NCBI GenBank assembly: GCA_964036045.1
Contig: OZ038379.1
Coordinates: 21,899,976-21,963,975, forward strand
DNA from: Eutreptiella sp. 'Long Island Sound 2002'
Taxonomy: Eukaryota > Euglenozoa > Euglenophyceae > Eutreptiales > Eutreptiaceae
DNA length: 64,000 nucleotides
Reading direction: 5' to 3'
Below are positions 47,798-57,670 of this stretch, piece after piece. The notes under the pieces are model-generated. The model searched no databases. It worked only from the letters and a program-made list of their open reading frames with translations, and was not told the DNA's origin. The first letter of the stretch is position 1; every line of letters begins with the position of its first letter. Position numbers and translations under genes: made by a program.

Positions 47798-47946
47798 CCA
47801 ATGCGGCGTGCATACGCCATACAAATGTCCTTTTAGTTTTCTGCAAATTCGACCAAAGCAATGGTGCTGGTTTCCCCCTGAAAGTCGCTCAGGCTTTGCT
47901 GTATTTTCCTCTCGCTTTGCATCCATCACAGGCCGAGTATTGATCC

Positions 47947-48487
47947 CTGTACCCATTTCCTGTTCACACCATCGCTGTTTCAGTGTTGCACTTTGAATGC
48001 CTGCATTGTGCCAGAAGTATTTATGTTGCCATTTTGCCACTCGACGCTTAGTTGTGCCATTTCCTCTCTTTGGTTGAGCGCCTGGTTAATTGGGGAAGGG
48101 TTGGGGAGCAGCAGTTGCATTACGGACCGTGGCGTTGCCATGACTTCGCCCCCCCCCCCCCACGGGGCCGAACTCAAGACTGGCGGATGCAAACAAACCC
48201 CCGGCAGTCGTGTGTCCGGCCTCCAGCAGTGGATGGTTCGCCACCAGATCAAGAAGCACAAAGGCCTGTGAGCCGGTTGTAGTGGGAAACAGGGGCCGGG
48301 GCACGCGGCAGGTGCATATGGAGTCGTTGCTGCTCACACACCCTTTCTGCGCGAGACTGCAAACCACTTGTGTTGGTTGTGATGGAGCTTCGCGTGCCGC
48401 TTGCCGGTGACACACACCTGCATGAAAGCACGAGATCCTCCTCTGATCACCAATTCCCATGGTTTTGGCTGTTTTGGCGCAAGGGCG

Positions 48488-48528
<41 letters not shown>

Positions 48529-49938
48529 TTTTACACTTCTGTTTTGGTTGTAACAGATGTGTGTGTGTGTGCGGGGAGGGCAGGGGGCCCTCGTGATACC
48601 GGCGGATTGCAGTGAGGCGTGTACTCCGAGATTTCTGTTCTCGAGAGCCCTAGGCCACACCCTCCAGTATGGCACGGGCTGGAATCATCTAGGTATAGAG
48701 AGTGCGCGCATATCCCTCTGGTGAGGCGTGTTGTTGCATGGGGGGATTTACTCCACCCCATGGCTTTTTCCCTGATACCCCTGGCTACAAGGCAAAAATT
48801 GTGTCCAATATATGTCATCTGCGCCAGATCTAATGGAGACAATAATATTGGTGCTCCACGCCCTCCTGCCAGCCCGGTGGCTTGGAAGGATCAGACTTGA
48901 TTCTCAACCGATGGGTTGCGGGGGTCTACTCGGAGCGTGTTGAAATCCAACCGGAGAGATGTAGTGGTATCCTGACTACGGCTGGAAGGATACTACCCTC
49001 GATGGGGCGTCAGGTGGCATAGGGTGTCATGAGTGCCAGGCATTCTTGTATCTCTCCGAAGGTGAGACTTGGGGAGTTGTCTGCCTGTTCGATCAAGGCT
49101 TGCGGGTGCACCCCACACCATGGGCGGGCCGCTGCACCTGCACCGGAGCAGAAAGGGAGGCAGAGCTCGGGCTGGGGGGCAGGGGGGGCTATAGGTATCT
49201 GTGGGCCCTTGAAAGAAGGAGCAGGAGGAAAGGAGGAGGAGGAGGAGTTTGCAATGACTTCCAGGCACGCTTGGTCATGGGCTGCTCAGTGCTGTGTCTT
49301 GGGCATTATTGTGGTTTCTGACATCACGCGGAGTTGTATCATTGCCAGTGGTCGTGCAGGTTAAAGGATTGCTTGGACCCTGCGGACCCTCTGGCACGCA
49401 ATCCCCCTCCCCCCCAGGAGGGGCATTCCGTCGACTTCGATTGACGAGGGGTCATCTCTCAGGTATCATTATTGAACGGCACTGTGTTGCACTGCTTTGC
49501 ACTCTGCCGCATGGTTTCTGTACTGAATTCAATGTGGCAAGTTTTACATTTCAGCCGCATTGAAACTCTTAGGTCCATTCCATCTATACGTCACGAAATC
49601 CAGTTTTGCTATGGTGCAAGACTCAAAGACCAGCACTCTGTTGTTTTTTTTCTGGTTGCGTCTCGTAGGGCAAGCAGAGGCGTTGGCGAGGGGTTTTTGC
49701 CTTTTTTCGACAGTGTGCAAAGGTTTCCTTAGTGCGACTTCGAGTTCATTTACCAGAATTTGGATCGTCATTCAGTTTGTTTGTTGTGATGCTGTGGTAT
49801 TGCTTCCCATGGGGCCCTGCACTGGGCGCCTGCGGAGTTCCTGACCTCTGTTTTGCATAAACATTGGTCCCTGGCAACAATAAGTGGTGCTGCCATGAAA
49901 CTGCAAGCTCCGATGGTGAGATGTCTCCGATGTCTCAG
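47947..49938. repeat. 2-kb repeat, copy B
   Basis: Second copy of the 45806-47797 unit, with scattered substitutions and a slightly longer GT tract. About 150 bp of unrelated sequence (47798-47946) separates the copies; part of that spacer (47870-47915) matches the mosaic block at about 33820-33860. Confidence 0.9.
48490..48527. repeat. GT dinucleotide microsatellite, about 19 repeats
   Basis: Counterpart of the tract at 46347-46382. The small length difference helps explain the offset change from 2,141 to 2,147 bp across the repeat. Confidence 0.95.
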
Positions 49939-52900
49939 TGAAGCGGTACCCAGAACCCCATGGCCAGGTTACGGCATACAACCGGTCTCCGGTCCACTAA
50001 CCCCATGCACGGCGTGTTCCGTGCCGTGAAGCCCCGCATCGGCAACCGATGCACCGCCAGCGGAGATTTGTGTATCAGAATATCAGGAATCAACAGGGTT
50101 TTATTTTCATATTGTTTCCGTCAATTTTTACGCTTCCGTTCCGATACTCACTGTTTTGACTGCTGGCGGTTGGTTCGCGACTTTACCGTAACCGCCAGTT
50201 TAACTGTTTATAATGGAAATATTAACGCTATCCGTCACGAAGGCTCCAAAGTCGCCAGGAACTGCATGGATGCTTCCGCAATTTTCATAATTAATACTCG
50301 CAACCTTAATCCGAATTTTTCATGATGTTGAAATCGGATTTTCGACTTCGACATCCCCGCACTTGATTTGACCTCTTTCGAGTGGACCTACGTGCTTCCG
50401 TATGCACGAATCAACTTCCCTTTTATCCTGCCCTCCATTTGTCTTAAAGATATGGGCAAAACAAAGTTGATTCGTGAGGCCACTTGGGAAGGTCATATCT
50501 CGTGTTGCTTGCGAGTATTGACGATAAGGAAACGTGGGATGTATTCACAATACTCCCGACGTAATTTAGGAAGCATTATATGCCTTGCGTCTCCACACGT
50601 GCGCGCTAGTGTAATGGATCATGGTCAAGAGGGTAGAGTTTGCGTTACAACTCATTGGCCATGATATTGCGTGCGTTAGGATAACTTTCGAGTGTAGCGC
50701 GCAAGTGTTGGTGTTGCATAGGAACTCTCCTTGAGTTCCTATGAGCGATTGACACAAAGATATGCCCTTGGAGGGGCATGACATATCGTGGTGGGAGCTA
50801 CATTTTTGGGCAATATGTGGTATGTGCCATGTGTTGTGTTGCGTGCCCATTTGGCGGGTCCATTGCTCCAAGCCGAACCCGCCAATGGACCTCATATTGT
50901 GCAAGCCCCTTCTCCATACTCCCTACGGTCAATTGCATGCCTAACCTTCGTGAAGGGAAGCTTGTGTGGTGATCCCGAAGCGATGCGTTGGGAGCAAGGT
51001 GTGTGTTTTACATTTTTCCATATTTTCATGTGCCCACTTGGGAAGTAGCGCTCGTAACCTTTCAAGGCGCCCCAAGTGGAGCACATATGTGGGATCGAAG
51101 GTCATTGGTGTCAAGTCATTGTGTTTAGAAGGAATAGTTGATTGCACGATCCAAGCCAAAGATATTATAATATAATTGTGTGCCTTTCAAGGCACTTTGG
51201 TTTGTCTTTGTGCCAATTTTGCCGTTTTTGGCCCGTCATGATGTCAAGTGGCGACCGTGTATCTCAACGTTGCGCTCAATTGACATCATGACCCAAGTAT
51301 GATATGAGGGTACATACTTCGGTGCCCAACATATCTTGGACCCGGCGAATAACTCCTCTTAGGCTTGGCATACCGTGGCCGCCATGTTGGCGATTTGGGA
51401 CTATCCCAAATCATGGGCTCACTTGGCGACCCTGCCATACCCAATATCGGGGGAGTTGGGCGACGCCCAAAAGATATGTTGGACACATGGGACTTGATAC
51501 CAATCCTATGGCACACTCCGGTCCGAGTCGGGCATGTGCCCCATTTGCCCCAACCATGAGTGTGCGCATTTTTGGCCATTTTGAGCAATTTTCCACTTTT
51601 GCTGCCCGCCGTGCACTATGTTCTAACCCTCGTGCACGCCGGACGCATGGACCAATGGACCATATATGACATGGGTGTTATGGGTAATGGTCCCCATGGT
51701 CCACACACCACGTGGGCGAAGCGGAGCCACCTTCGTTAAGGCGCTAGCCCAAAGTGAGTGTGGGCAATTTTACAATTTTTACATTTGTGGACCCAATTGG
51801 GATCGTCACCACGCCGAGTGGCATGGAGATCTTTGAGAGCCAAGGGCATGGGAGTCTCCATTGGACTCCCGGTGGATCGCGTATGGGATAGCGGATCCGA
51901 TCTCCAAGCCGGCGTGGAGATATACTATTGGGAGCACACCGAATTTTGGCTCATTTCAAGCAGCCAAAATGACCCAATTTTGGGACCCCAATTTCCCCCT
52001 TCCGTGTGGTCAATTGGCGGCCCCATTTCTCTAAGCCCATAGGGAGCCCGGACCTGAATCCAAGTTGTACACTCAGATATAAGTCCTAGGTCCTGCCTCC
52101 TACCCTGTGAGCCATTGGCCTTACCTTGGCCGAGCGAGCCACGCGTGGGAATGACGCCAATTTTGGTGATTTTGGCATCATGACCCCACTTGACTCATCC
52201 GTGTTGCCCTGATGCCGGGACCTCAGAGGGAACCAGGTTGGGTGAGGGCTCCAGGGAGTTCGTACTCGAAGGGCATAGGGTCAGTTGCCTCGTCCCTACC
52301 TCTGGCGGGTCCGGACGAGGGGTCAATTTTGGGGATTTTTGAGTTAATTTCAGTTTGGGCTGAAACAGCCCATTTTCAGCTACCAACTCCTGGGTGATAA
52401 TGGCGGGGCCATATCTCTGGTTCAGAGAGGAGTTGGGACCTGCTGTTAAGGGAGCATAGGGAGCTACTGTCGGTTGGCCTTGGAGCGCATTGGCTTCCAG
52501 GAACTCGTCTGTGGCTGTGCGGGACACCTCTCCCATTGGCAGGGTTTCAGGGTCCGGACTGAGCAGGGCATGGGTTGTGTTTGAGCCCCTGCCCCCACCA
52601 GCCACTGAGAGGGTCGGACCTGGGATTGGGATACGAGTTGGGACTGAGTGTCTATGGTCCTGTGATGCCCTTACCCCAGTCCAGTCTTAACCCCATGTGT
52701 ACATATCCTGATGTGTTGCTGTACATACTTTCGTTCCCTCTTTGCAGAGTGGCAAGGATTCTGAAACGCTTTGTCACATGACACAGGCGTATTGATGCCC
52801 TTGTGAGCGTAGTGCCTTGCCTGCCTGCTCACCTGTGCGTGTCACCGCAGCGTCCCGTGGCCGGCCCCCCACGGGAACACGTCAAAAGCGTTTCACCGCC

Positions 52901-52948
52901 GCGGGGTTACCCAGCCCTCGCGTGCCACTCGGGGCCAACAACCCCGAG
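49939..52948. other. Intergenic stretch without a recognisable gene
   Basis: Only short frames on either strand and no domain signal. Hairpins are present: CATCGG-CAA-CCGATG near 50036-50050, and a perfect 11-bp stem at 50717-50727/50733-50743. It lies directly upstream of the retrotransposon, so part of it may be the 5' LTR or leader, but I found no matching copy downstream of pol. Confidence 0.55.
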
Positions 52949-53030
52949 CAGCGCGTCGCAGCAGCGCGGCGCAGCTCGCAGCTCGCAGCGCAGCGCAGCG
53001 TCTCGCAGCGCAGCGCAGCAGCTCGCAGCG
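52949..53030. repeat. GCAGC/GCTCGCAGC low-complexity repeat
   Basis: Short imperfect repeats of CGCAGCGCAGC and GCTCGCAGC in the presumed leader, about 300 bp before the gag start. Confidence 0.8.
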
Positions 53031-53335
53031 CCACTCAGCGACAGCGCCGAGTTCGTCACGGAGCCAGCAGCGCCGTCCAGAGCTTCGCCCTGACCGCGCA
53101 GCAGCCGTGAAAGAGGTGCACAGACCAGGACTCCTGCATCAGCCCCATCGGCCGACCCGGAGTCCCATCGGCCGACCAGCAAGGCCCCGTCAACCACCTC
53201 CACAACCACCGGCTGACCAGCACCAGCCGCACGCCCAATCCAGTGCTACCGCACCCTCCTCAACAACCACAACCAGTTCGTTGAGTTGAACGAGTGCACA
53301 TCAAGGACTTCAAGACCAACAACGCCCCCGCTGCC

Positions 53336-54346
53336 ATGGTGAATTGGCAGGAAGCGGGCAGGACGTGGCCGCGGCCCCACCCCCATGCAGCACGCCTGCT
53401 GCGTGGGTTGGTTTGGGACCAGCACTACCGCCACAGCAACCCCCAGTGCGAAGGCGGCATGCCCAGGAGCTTCGAGCTCCGCACGGACATCGCCCCCGAC
53501 CGCCTGCAGGCCGTGGAGGACTGGCTGCGGGCGGAAGGGTACGAGTACCGCCACCAGCAGAGGCGCTGGAGGACGTGGACCCGGCCGGACAGGCCCGGCG
53601 AAGGCCTGCGTCCCGACGGGATTGAGGAGGACGAGGAGCCCAACGCCTACCCGTCGGGCGCCTCGATCAACGTCTCCTTGTGGGACGTGATCGAGAAGAA
53701 GTTCCCCGAACCGGGGAGCGAGCGCAGGCTGCAGGGCAGCAGCAGCGCGTCTCCGGCGACGGAGAAGCGGTCCGCCGGGGACAAGAAGCGGGACCGGAAG
53801 TGGCGGGAGTACCAGGAGTCCCTGGCCGCCGAAGCCGCCCAAGGCGCCAAGGGCGGAACCCCAGCCCCCAGTCCCCAACGGCCCAATGGTGGTCACCACC
53901 CCGGCTCCACCACCCTTGGCGACTACATCCAAGTCGCCAAGCAGAACAAGGCCAAGCCCCGTTCGCTGCTCCTGAAGGCCCGGCAGGCCTCAGCAGGCCC
54001 CAGCAGCGACATCGAGTCGGCCCACCGCGGGAGGATGCCGGCCGACCAGGCCAGCTCCAGCAGCAGCGTCGCTCCCGAAAGGGACGTGGCGCGCGCCTGT
54101 GAGCGCGCCTGTGGGGTGCCCTGCAACCGTCGGGTTGCCCGGCAACGGGCCCGGCAGTACAGCGCTGCCGTGGAGGGCGCCACCGGCATCGCCCAGGATG
54201 AGGCTGCGCAGTGGGCGCATGGCATGGCCATCCACGCCCAGACCGTGGCGGCCATTGCGGCCGGACTCACGGCCGTGGCCACCCACGGAGAGGGACTGCC
54301 CAGGTCAACGGTGAGTTGGCGGCAGCCGACGAGGAAGCCCGCCTGA
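53336..54346 (+). CDS. gag: Gag N-terminal segment
   Basis: The start chosen is the ATG at 53336 in a strong Kozak context (GCCATGG); the frame is open from about 53294. The product has a basic, Trp-rich N-terminal part, an acidic stretch (EEDEEP), then a Lys/Arg/Ser-rich region. No domain is recognised. It runs to a TGA at 54344, but the coiled-coil sequence that should follow is in the frame one base back, which overlaps from 54211. Either a -1 shift near 54280-54305 or removal of 54311-54351 as a 41-nt intron would join it to the main Gag frame. Its place directly before the Gag coiled coil supports its being the Gag N terminus. Confidence 0.6.
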   Translation: MVNWQEAGRTWPRPHPHAARLLRGLVWDQHYRHSNPQCEGGMPRSFELRTDIAPDRLQAVEDWLRAEGYEYRHQQRRWRTWTRPDRPGEGLRPDGIEEDEEPNAYPSGASINVSLWDVIEKKFPEPGSERRLQGSSSASPATEKRSAGDKKRDRKWREYQESLAAEAAQGAKGGTPAPSPQRPNGGHHPGSTTLGDYIQVAKQNKAKPRSLLLKARQASAGPSSDIESAHRGRMPADQASSSSSVAPERDVARACERACGVPCNRRVARQRARQYSAAVEGATGIAQDEAAQWAHGMAIHAQTVAAIAAGLTAVATHGEGLPRSTVSWRQPTRKPA

Positions 54347-57300
54347 CGCAGGAGGCCATTGCCTGCAAGGAGGCCGAGGTGAAGGCGCTGGAAGAGGCGC
54401 TTGCCCAAGAGAGGGCAAAGAAGGAGGCGGAGGAAAGGGCCCACGCCGAAGCAACGGCTAAAGCCCAGGAAGACGCCGCCAAGAAGGAAGCCATCGAGGC
54501 CGCACGACGGAAGGTCGCTGAGGAGAAGGCCAAGACGGAGGCGGAGCTGGCGGCGTTGGAGGCGCAGAAGGCGCAGCTGCTGCAGGCCCGGGAAGCCGAG
54601 GCGGCTCGTGCTCGGGAAGAAGCCGAAGCGCGAGCTGCTGCAGCCACCGCCGCCGCAATGGAGGAGGCAGAGGGCAAACTCCGCCACGAGACTCCCCCGG
54701 GAGGATCGCGAGTGGAGACCCTTCGAAGGCTTTTCGAAGGGGACGCCTCCTCCAGGATGAAGCTGGATGAGGCGGGCACGGGCAGCAGTGGGAGCAGTGG
54801 CACCACCGCCCGTCGACGGGGGAAGGGCAAGGGGAAGACCCCCGAGAGGCCGCGGAGGCCAGCGGGTGGGCAGCCCCACGACAGTGACCCCTTCTTCACC
54901 GCCAGTGACGGGGATGAACGAGGCCGTCGACATCGCCAAGTGGTGGCTTGGACGGGCGAAGGCGGCGGAGACGTTCCCATGGAACCGGAAGGTGAGGATG
55001 AGGATCTCCCTCCTCCCTACCGGAGCTCGGAGTCCTCCGTGACCGAGACGCCCAGGTGGGGCGACATGGACGAGGATGACGACATGGAGTTCGGCATCAC
55101 GAGGAAGCGCCCATCCTCGGACCCACCGAGGCGACCCGGCGGAGACCCACCGGGACCCCCTGGCGGAGGACCATCAGGACCCCCTGGAGGACGCCCACCA
55201 AGTGGACCCCCTCGAGGCGGACCACCGGGCGGGGGAGGACCCCCTGGACCGGGCGGACCCGGCGGAGGCCCTCCTGGAGGACCCCCTGGGGACCCCGACG
55301 ACCCACCAGGGAACGGCGACCCGGATACCACCTGGCGGTGGATCGTCTACCTCCGCAGGAGGGTCTTTGCCCTCGAGTGCGAGGTAGACACGGGCAAGGT
55401 CGAGATGGCTCGCATCTCCGGGGTCGCCGCGCGCGCGCAGAAGGACCTGGACATCGCCAGGGCCGAGACCAAGTCGCTGACCAACGTCGTCAGCGGCCTG
55501 CAGGAGAGGCTGGATGCGCTGGAAGCCCGTGGGAGACTCGGCAGCGACCACCCACCCCTGGAGTCTGGCTCTTCCGACGACGGCTGGGGACCCGGACCAG
55601 GTCCAGGCAGACCCCACGCCCCCGGCGGAGCCCCCAGGAGTCGCCCCAGCGCCAGTGCCCCCTCTCTCACCGCCCCCTCTCACCACAGCGCGGGCCGCCG
55701 CAACGAGCGCGTGCCGCCCGGCAGTGGCAGTGAGGAATGGCGCGATGAGTGGCTCAGCGCGGACTACCACAACCGCCGTGCCCCACCGCGGACGCCTGTA
55801 CGCCCCCGACGCCCGGCACCAGCCCCGGCGCCAATCCCCAGGGCTGGAGGACGTTATGGTGGACTCAGGGATGAGGTCCCCAGAGGAGACGTGGAGTGGG
55901 ATGTCGGCGAAGGTGAGGACCTGGATCTGGACCTGGACCTGGAGGAGTTCGACATCAGCCCGCCGCGTGGTGTACGACGGGAGGCCGCTGAACGCAGCCG
56001 CCGGCGCCGTGATGAGGATGCGTACATGGATGCAGTACGGCGTGAACATTTCGGTTCAGCGTACGTGGAGGAACCGCGGCGTAGCCACAGGGATTCCATG
56101 GAGGAGATGGACGTGGCGGCCGTGGGAGTCCGTGGGCGAGGCCGGTGGGAACCTCGGTCGACCTCGCGGCCGGCGTTCATGGTCTCTAAGGCCGCGGACG
56201 CCGCCGTGTGGGAAGACTTGAAGGACATCAAGCCCCCCATGTACGATGGCAACCCCCTCAACCTCGACCGCTTCTTGGAGAAGCTGGACGATTGGGGGCT
56301 GACCGTCACTGAAGACCTGCCTCCCGCTGATGCGGAGAAGTATGTCTTCAAACGGTTCAGGTACCGCCTGCCGGAAGTGCTCGGAGAGCTATACTTCATG
56401 GCGACCAAGGAGGGGAAAATCAAGACCCTCAAGGAAGCCAAGAAGTGGCTCAACGAGCAGGAGCGGGTGGACGCTCCGCAGGTGGCGGCCAAGCGCTGGA
56501 AGTCCATCAAGCTTGAGCATGATGGACGGGAGATCCGCCTACGAGAGTGGCGAGACTTCCGAGGGAAATACACCCTCTTCCGCCGCAACGTGGAGGACTG
56601 GAACGAGGGTGACGAGCAGGCTCGCCTGCTCTCCATGCTGCCGGAAGCATGGATCAAAAGAGTCACCAAGGAGGAATCCAAGCGGGCCAAGTCCAACCAC
56701 ACGGTCAAGATGATGCTCCCCAAGGAGTATCATACGAACGTGGTGTCTTGGGCAAAGAAGAACGTGGCCCGGGATGTCAAACGGCACTCCCTGCGGAACG
56801 CTCTTCTCATCACCGTCTCGGGCGATCGCGAGAAGACCGCGATGTGGCGCCTTGACGATTGTGAGTTGAGCGGCCAGACCATCCGTCTGCAGCCCATCCC
56901 GGCGCGGATGAGCTGCGACGAGATCCTGGAGTGGGTTGGCGAGGAAGTACTCAAGGAGTACCGAAACCTCCACCACACCCGCGGGTTGAGGCCCGGCGAC
57001 CGCGACGTCAACTACGTTGGCGAGGGACCTGGCGGGGAATCTGCCATGGACCCAGCGGGAGCCGGCGGCGATGAGACTCTCGTCGACGATGACGACGACG
57101 ATGAGCCCGCCGAAGTGGCCGTTTGTGCCTTCGTGGCCAAGAACCTGAACACGGGGAGCAAGCCGGGAAACTGGAAGCCCCTGCAGCAGGGTTGGAGGAA
57201 GCAGGAGAAGAGGGACCCTCGCCGCATTGGCGACCCTCCGCTGTCCTTTGGGGAGTTCATACGAGCTCACCCGCAGGGCTGTTTCGTGTGTTATGGGAGG

Positions 57301-57552
57301 AAGAAAGGCTTCAACCATGACCACCGAACATGCCCCGTCCACAAGGCCGACACGGAGGCTTACAAGAAGGCGCACGGGTCGAAGAAGCGTGCGCCCGCGG
57401 GTATCCGGGAAGCCAAAATGGAGGTCGACAAGGACGAGCTGGCCAAGCTGATGTCGTCGGTGGGGACCGAGTTGGCCAAGGAGATCCAGGAGATCAAGCG
57501 GAACTGGGTCCCCAGGTCGGACAACAAGAACAAGGAGAACAACCAGAAATGA
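54211..57552 (+). CDS. gag: Gag main segment: coiled coil, Pro/Gly-rich linker, capsid region, zinc knuckle
   Basis: Structural protein forming the virus-like particle and binding the element RNA. Residues are counted from 54211, but this frame has no ATG until 54658, so it is probably reached from the upstream frame. About 34-160 is an Ala/Glu/Lys/Arg coiled coil. About 307-370 is a Pro/Gly repeat region. About 664-917 is a capsid-like alpha-helical region beginning near PPMYDGNPLNLDRFLEKL, typical of retrotransposon Gag. Residues 1024-1041 form a zinc knuckle, C-X2-C-X8-H-X4-C, with a longer gap than the classical C-X2-C-X4-H-X4-C. The frame ends at TGA 57550-57552 after an Asn/Lys-rich tail. 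The similar Lys/Gly-rich sequence that follows is one base on, in the pol frame. Confidence 0.85.
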   Translation: MGAWHGHPRPDRGGHCGRTHGRGHPRRGTAQVNGELAAADEEARLTQEAIACKEAEVKALEEALAQERAKKEAEERAHAEATAKAQEDAAKKEAIEAARRKVAEEKAKTEAELAALEAQKAQLLQAREAEAARAREEAEARAAAATAAAMEEAEGKLRHETPPGGSRVETLRRLFEGDASSRMKLDEAGTGSSGSSGTTARRRGKGKGKTPERPRRPAGGQPHDSDPFFTASDGDERGRRHRQVVAWTGEGGGDVPMEPEGEDEDLPPPYRSSESSVTETPRWGDMDEDDDMEFGITRKRPSSDPPRRPGGDPPGPPGGGPSGPPGGRPPSGPPRGGPPGGGGPPGPGGPGGGPPGGPPGDPDDPPGNGDPDTTWRWIVYLRRRVFALECEVDTGKVEMARISGVAARAQKDLDIARAETKSLTNVVSGLQERLDALEARGRLGSDHPPLESGSSDDGWGPGPGPGRPHAPGGAPRSRPSASAPSLTAPSHHSAGRRNERVPPGSGSEEWRDEWLSADYHNRRAPPRTPVRPRRPAPAPAPIPRAGGRYGGLRDEVPRGDVEWDVGEGEDLDLDLDLEEFDISPPRGVRREAAERSRRRRDEDAYMDAVRREHFGSAYVEEPRRSHRDSMEEMDVAAVGVRGRGRWEPRSTSRPAFMVSKAADAAVWEDLKDIKPPMYDGNPLNLDRFLEKLDDWGLTVTEDLPPADAEKYVFKRFRYRLPEVLGELYFMATKEGKIKTLKEAKKWLNEQERVDAPQVAAKRWKSIKLEHDGREIRLREWRDFRGKYTLFRRNVEDWNEGDEQARLLSMLPEAWIKRVTKEESKRAKSNHTVKMMLPKEYHTNVVSWAKKNVARDVKRHSLRNALLITVSGDREKTAMWRLDDCELSGQTIRLQPIPARMSCDEILEWVGEEVLKEYRNLHHTRGLRPGDRDVNYVGEGPGGESAMDPAGAGGDETLVDDDDDDEPAEVAVCAFVAKNLNTGSKPGNWKPLQQGWRKQEKRDPRRIGDPPLSFGEFIRAHPQGCFVCYGRKKGFNHDHRTCPVHKADTEAYKKAHGSKKRAPAGIREAKMEVDKDELAKLMSSVGTELAKEIQEIKRNWVPRSDNKNKENNQK

Positions 57553-57670
57553 CCAGAACAAGGACAAGGACAAGAAGGGTAAAGGAGGAGGTAAAGGGGG
57601 AAGAGAGAAGGGCGTCAACGACGTTGAGGCCGAGGAGAACACCCCCTCTTCCACAACCGACGCCCCCTAG
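57551..57670 (+). other. Gag tail in the pol frame, closed by TAG
   Basis: In the same frame as pol, 57551-57667 encodes a Lys/Gly-rich then acidic/Ser/Thr stretch (DQNKDKDKKGKGGGKGG...NTPSSTTDAP) that reads as a natural continuation of Gag. It stops at TAG 57668-57670, after which the pol frame is open at once. This implies a +1 shift near 57540 plus TAG suppression, or two inactivating mutations. Confidence 0.5.

Noticed and set aside
52740-52770. TGGCAAGGATTC after TTTGCAGAG as a primer-binding site just after a 5' LTR
   Set aside because: Its complement only loosely fits a tRNA 3' end, and the downstream ACAGAGTGGCC near 62785 does not extend into a matching LTR.
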